NCBI GenBank assembly: GCA_023269615.1
Contig: JAHFSY010000011.1
Span: 29,877-93,876, forward strand
Direction of reading: 5' to 3'
DNA from: Verrucomicrobiota bacterium
Lineage (GTDB): Bacteria > Verrucomicrobiota > Verrucomicrobiia > JABWAM01
Length of the DNA stretch: 64,000 bases
Shown here: positions 61,400 through 64,000 of the stretch, one piece after another
Position numbering within the stretch: position 1 is the first letter of the stretch
Layout of the letters: the number at the start of each line of letters is the position of its first letter
Notes under the pieces: generated by a model
What the model saw: the letters and a program-made list of their open reading frames with translations, nothing else
Databases searched by the model: none
Told to the model about the DNA's origin: nothing
Position numbers and translations under genes: made by a program

Positions 61400-62002
61400 A
61401 TGACCAGAAAAAACGGACACGGGGAACATCACGAGGCGAAGGCGCACGAGGGGACGTCGCTCAAGAGCGCGGCCGAGATCGCTGCGGCTGCGCCCGCGCA
61501 CCCGGAACTTGTCGTTGAAATCTTGCAGAAGGAACTGGACGAGCTGCGCGCCCAGGCCGCGAAGGCGCAGGAGAACTGGGACCGCCTGCTCCGCGCGCAG
61601 GCCGACATGGACAATTACCGCAAGCGCATGGTTCGCGAACGACAGGAGCTGGTCAAGGCCGCCAACGAGAATCTCCTGCTCGAACTGCTCACGCCACTCG
61701 GCCACTTTGAAATGGGGCTGCAGTCCGCCCAGCAACAGTCCGCCGATGACCCGCTGCGCCAGGGAATGGAAATGATCCTCGCCCAGTTCCAGCAATTCCT
61801 GAAGTCGCACGGCGTCAGCGAAATCCAGTCCTTGGGCCAGCCTTTCGATCCCGCCCTCCACGAAGCCGTGGCCCACCAGGAATCGGACGCGCCGGAGGGT
61901 GAGGTCATCCAGCAGTTGCGCAAGGGATACCGCCTCAACGACAAATTGCTGCGCGCTGCCACCGTCATTGTGTCGAAGGGGAAACCCGACGCGCAATCCT
62001 GA
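61400..62002 (+). CDS. grpE: Nucleotide exchange factor GrpE
   Basis: 200 aa from ATG 61400 (an in-frame TTG at 61379 overlaps the previous stop). Long N-terminal helix [21 protein letters not shown], then [22 protein letters not shown] and [16 protein letters not shown]. The beta-domain holds [14 protein letters not shown] and [24 protein letters not shown]. It opens DnaK to release ADP. It lies between the stress phosphatase and dnaJ, suggesting a heat- or stress-linked operon. Confidence 0.94.
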   Translation: MTRKNGHGEHHEAKAHEGTSLKSAAEIAAAAPAHPELVVEILQKELDELRAQAAKAQENWDRLLRAQADMDNYRKRMVRERQELVKAANENLLLELLTPLGHFEMGLQSAQQQSADDPLRQGMEMILAQFQQFLKSHGVSEIQSLGQPFDPALHEAVAHQESDAPEGEVIQQLRKGYRLNDKLLRAATVIVSKGKPDAQS

Positions 62003-62050
62003 TTTTCAGCCATGTTTTCCAACCGAGTTTCATTCAAACAGCTTCAGGAA

Positions 62051-62072
62051 GGTAGGGCGCGTTCGCCCTACC
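62051..62072. repeat. Minimal GGTAGGGCG hairpin (family B, solo)
   Basis: GGTAGGGCG-CGTT-CGCCCTACC, a perfect 9-bp stem between grpE and dnaJ. It looks like a single short arm of the family B elements at 35549-35655 and 47702-47807. Confidence 0.85.
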
Positions 62073-62102
62073 TCAAAATTTGATGATGAGGATGATCTGA
62101 AA

Positions 62103-63248
62103 ATGGCCAAAGCCGATTACTACGAAACGCTGGGTGTTTCCAAGGGCGCCTCGGATGACGAGCTGAAAAAGGCTTATCGCAAGATGGCACTCAAGCATCA
62201 CCCCGACCGCAACCAGGGCGACAAGACGGCGGAGGAACAATTCAAGCAGGTCTCCGAGGCTTACGATGTGCTGTCGGACGCCGACAAGCGCGCCGCGTAC
62301 GACCGCTTCGGACACGCGGCATTCGGACCCGGCAATCGCGGTGGAGGCGGTTTTCATGATCCCTTCGATGTCTTTCAGCAGGTGTTTGGCGGCGCAGGTG
62401 GAGGAGTGGGCGGCATCTTCAACGAGTTTTTTGGAGGCGGAGGCGGAGGTGGACGCGACGGCGCGCAGGAGGGGAACGACTTGCGATACGACATGCAGAT
62501 CACATTCGAGGAGGCCGCGTTCGGATGTGAAAAGGAAATTTCCATCCGTCGTCATGAAAGTTGTGAGACGTGTGCAGGCAGCGGCGCGAGCGCGGGATCG
62601 AGCAAATCCCATTGCCCTCAATGCGGCGGACGGGGCCAGGTCACCACGCAGCGCGGATTTTTCATGGTGAGCCAGACCTGTCCCCGATGTCGCGGAGTGG
62701 GTCACGTCATCGAGAAGCCATGCAAGGCCTGCAGCGGAAGCGGCCTGGCGGAGAAGGCGGCGCGCATCAAGATCCGGGTGCCTGGCGGGGTGGAGAATGG
62801 AATGCGCCTGCGCTCATCCGGCAACGGCGAGCATGGGCCGCGCGGCGGAACACCCGGCGACTTGTACGTGGTGTTGAACGTGAAGGAGCACGAGATCTTT
62901 CATCGCGATGGGGAGGACATCTACTGCGACGTGCCGATTTCATTCTCGATGGCCGCCCTCGGCGGCGAATTGGACGCCCCCACCCTGACCGGCAATGCCC
63001 AGATCAAGGTCCCGCCCGGCACACAAAGCGGAACGGTTTTTCGATTGAAAGGCAAGGGAGTGAAATCGCTCGAGGGCCACGGCCACGGCGACCAGCACGT
63101 GCGCGTGGTGGTGGAGGTGCCGACAAAGTTGAACGGCGACCAGAGAAAAAGCCTGGAGGATTTTGCCAAGTCCTGCGGCGAGGATGTCCTCCCCATGCGA
63201 AAGTCATTCCTCGACAGCGTGAAACGCGTATTGCAGGGGAAGGGTTGA
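62103..63248 (+). CDS. dnaJ: Chaperone DnaJ
   Basis: 381 aa from ATG 62103. The J domain (1-70) has [14 protein letters not shown] with HPD. A Gly/Phe-rich linker follows ([20 protein letters not shown]). The zinc domain has four CxxCxGxG motifs: [24 protein letters not shown] and CKACSGSG. The client-binding C-terminal domain is complete. It delivers substrates to DnaK. The matching dnaK-family gene in this window is 25 kb away. plsC follows 8 bp later. Confidence 0.97.
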   Translation: MAKADYYETLGVSKGASDDELKKAYRKMALKHHPDRNQGDKTAEEQFKQVSEAYDVLSDADKRAAYDRFGHAAFGPGNRGGGGFHDPFDVFQQVFGGAGGGVGGIFNEFFGGGGGGGRDGAQEGNDLRYDMQITFEEAAFGCEKEISIRRHESCETCAGSGASAGSSKSHCPQCGGRGQVTTQRGFFMVSQTCPRCRGVGHVIEKPCKACSGSGLAEKAARIKIRVPGGVENGMRLRSSGNGEHGPRGGTPGDLYVVLNVKEHEIFHRDGEDIYCDVPISFSMAALGGELDAPTLTGNAQIKVPPGTQSGTVFRLKGKGVKSLEGHGHGDQHVRVVVEVPTKLNGDQRKSLEDFAKSCGEDVLPMRKSFLDSVKRVLQGKG

Positions 63249-63256
63249 GGCATTGC

Positions 63257-63973
63257 ATGTCGGAGAGGGTGATTCAGATCCTGAAGTCGGCGGGCCACGT
63301 CGTTGCCTATTACACTGCGACCCTCCTGTCCGGTACTTTCTTTCGATGTTTCATGCGGGTGAGGATCACCGGTCGGGGACATTTGCCGTCCAAGGGGCCC
63401 TTTCTCGTGGTGGCGAATCACATCAGCCATTTCGACCCACCCCTTCTCGCCTCCGCGTTGAGAAGGAAAGTCGCCTGGGTGGTGGCCTTGGACATGTATG
63501 CCCACCCGATCGGGGCTGCTTATTTCAATGCGATCGAATCCATTCCCGTGGATCGGAAGCAGACCGACATGAAGGCGCCCCGGGCCATTCTGAAGCGGTT
63601 TCAGCGGGGCGACATTGTGGGGCTTTTTCCCGAGGGGGGAATCCGCGCGGGCGCCTCCTCGGTGCTGGGCGGCGCCCCCCTGGATGAAGCGGTGGCGGCC
63701 CTGGCCCGGCTGGGCAAAGTGCCCGTGGTTCCATGTGTCATCCTGGGTGCGGACAAACTCTATGCCTGGCGGGCGTGGCTTTGGCGCACCACCATCGACA
63801 TTCGATTCGGAAGGCCCATGACGGTGGAAGGCAAGTCATCGACAACAGCACGGGAACAAGCCACCCTGCAGATACCCGAGGCGATGCGAAAGCTGGTTGG
63901 AGAGTTGAGAAGCGAATTCTCGCTGGGCGAGGATGACCTGCCCAAGACACCCCAGGAGCGGTGGAGAGCCTAA
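63257..63973 (+). CDS. 1-acyl-glycerol-3-phosphate acyltransferase-like protein
   Basis: 238 aa from ATG 63257. PlsC motifs: block I ANHISHFDPPLLASAL (HxxxxD), block II about IESIPVDRKQTD, block III VGLFPEGGIRAGASSVL, block IV VVPCVILGADKLY. A hydrophobic N-terminal stretch (VVAYYTATLLSGTFFRCFM) anchors it in the inner membrane. It transfers a fatty acyl chain to a lysophospholipid, probably making phosphatidic acid. Last gene; only 27 nt remain in the window. Confidence 0.9.
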   Translation: MSERVIQILKSAGHVVAYYTATLLSGTFFRCFMRVRITGRGHLPSKGPFLVVANHISHFDPPLLASALRRKVAWVVALDMYAHPIGAAYFNAIESIPVDRKQTDMKAPRAILKRFQRGDIVGLFPEGGIRAGASSVLGGAPLDEAVAALARLGKVPVVPCVILGADKLYAWRAWLWRTTIDIRFGRPMTVEGKSSTTAREQATLQIPEAMRKLVGELRSEFSLGEDDLPKTPQERWRA

Positions 63974-64000
63974 TCCTTCAAGACGACGATCGTGGCGGAA

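Overview
The window is a bacterial chromosome segment, GC-rich by eye (roughly 60 percent). It most resembles Verrucomicrobiota or a close PVC relative. The evidence is a fused lpxC-fabZ gene, a stand-alone FTLVE pseudopilin with an H..DG end motif, type II secretion pseudopilins, a GxxExxY protein and a very heavy load of dispersed palindromic repeats. I see no rRNA, tRNA or CRISPR array and no complete prophage. Genus-level placement is not possible from the sequence alone.

Layout. 1-4.3 kb (minus) is a pseudopilin operon, gspG-H-I-J-K and a gspL-like gene cut by the window edge, with most junctions overlapping as ATGA. A lone cyclic-nucleotide-binding protein diverges from it. 4.9-5.7 kb holds a frameshifted ORF6N gene and a small partner. 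5.8-10.8 kb has two class III aminotransferases (the second is putrescine aminotransferase, patA) around a TPR lipoprotein-like gene and a pseudopilin. 10.9-16.5 kb has an SGNH hydrolase and then a manganese locus: mntR, an OprB-type porin, mntH, uspA and a Tat-type Mn superoxide dismutase. Two matching TTAGCC-type operators lie in the promoters. 16.6-24.8 kb has a glycogen debranching enzyme, a PLDc_N membrane protein, a SWIM/SNF2 helicase and three small AT-richer genes. 24.8-31.0 kb (minus) has a large class III cyclase/ATPase/TPR protein, gspF and an NtrC-type regulator. 31-36 kb has a nucleotidyltransferase with a small overlapping gene, then dedA, bioA, bioD and a VanX-like dipeptidase. 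35.7-40.9 kb has a DnaK paralogue, a primary-type sigma factor, apt, an L,D-transpeptidase and an unknown protein. 40.9-41.6 kb is an inverted-repeat-bounded unit carrying a GxxExxY gene. 41.6-51.9 kb is mainly housekeeping: FAD oxidoreductase, trpS, scpA-scpB-chorismate mutase, pdxH, prmC, typA and an MFS transporter. 52-64 kb has carA, a RAYT transposase, a large HEAT-like secreted protein, lpxC-fabZ, lpxA, a thioesterase, an anti-anti-sigma factor with its PP2C phosphatase, grpE, dnaJ and a PlsC-type acyltransferase.

How it fits together. Manganese uptake looks like one regulon: MntR controls an outer-membrane channel and an inner-membrane NRAMP importer, next to a Mn-dependent exported enzyme. 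gspG-L and gspF form a split type II secretion or pilus-like machine. Its second locus carries a bacterial enhancer-binding regulator and a nucleotide cyclase, and its first locus neighbours an orphan cNMP-binding protein.

The most unusual layer is the repeats. At least ten families of inverted repeats occupy almost every intergenic gap. Several begin GTAG like REP elements and a RAYT transposase is present. Some are nested in each other, one lies inside the gspI leader, and some supply stop codons or C-terminal residues to genes. One family bounds the GxxExxY gene as 58-bp terminal inverted repeats and recurs 2.4 kb away as a gene-less relative with the same two ends in reverse order.
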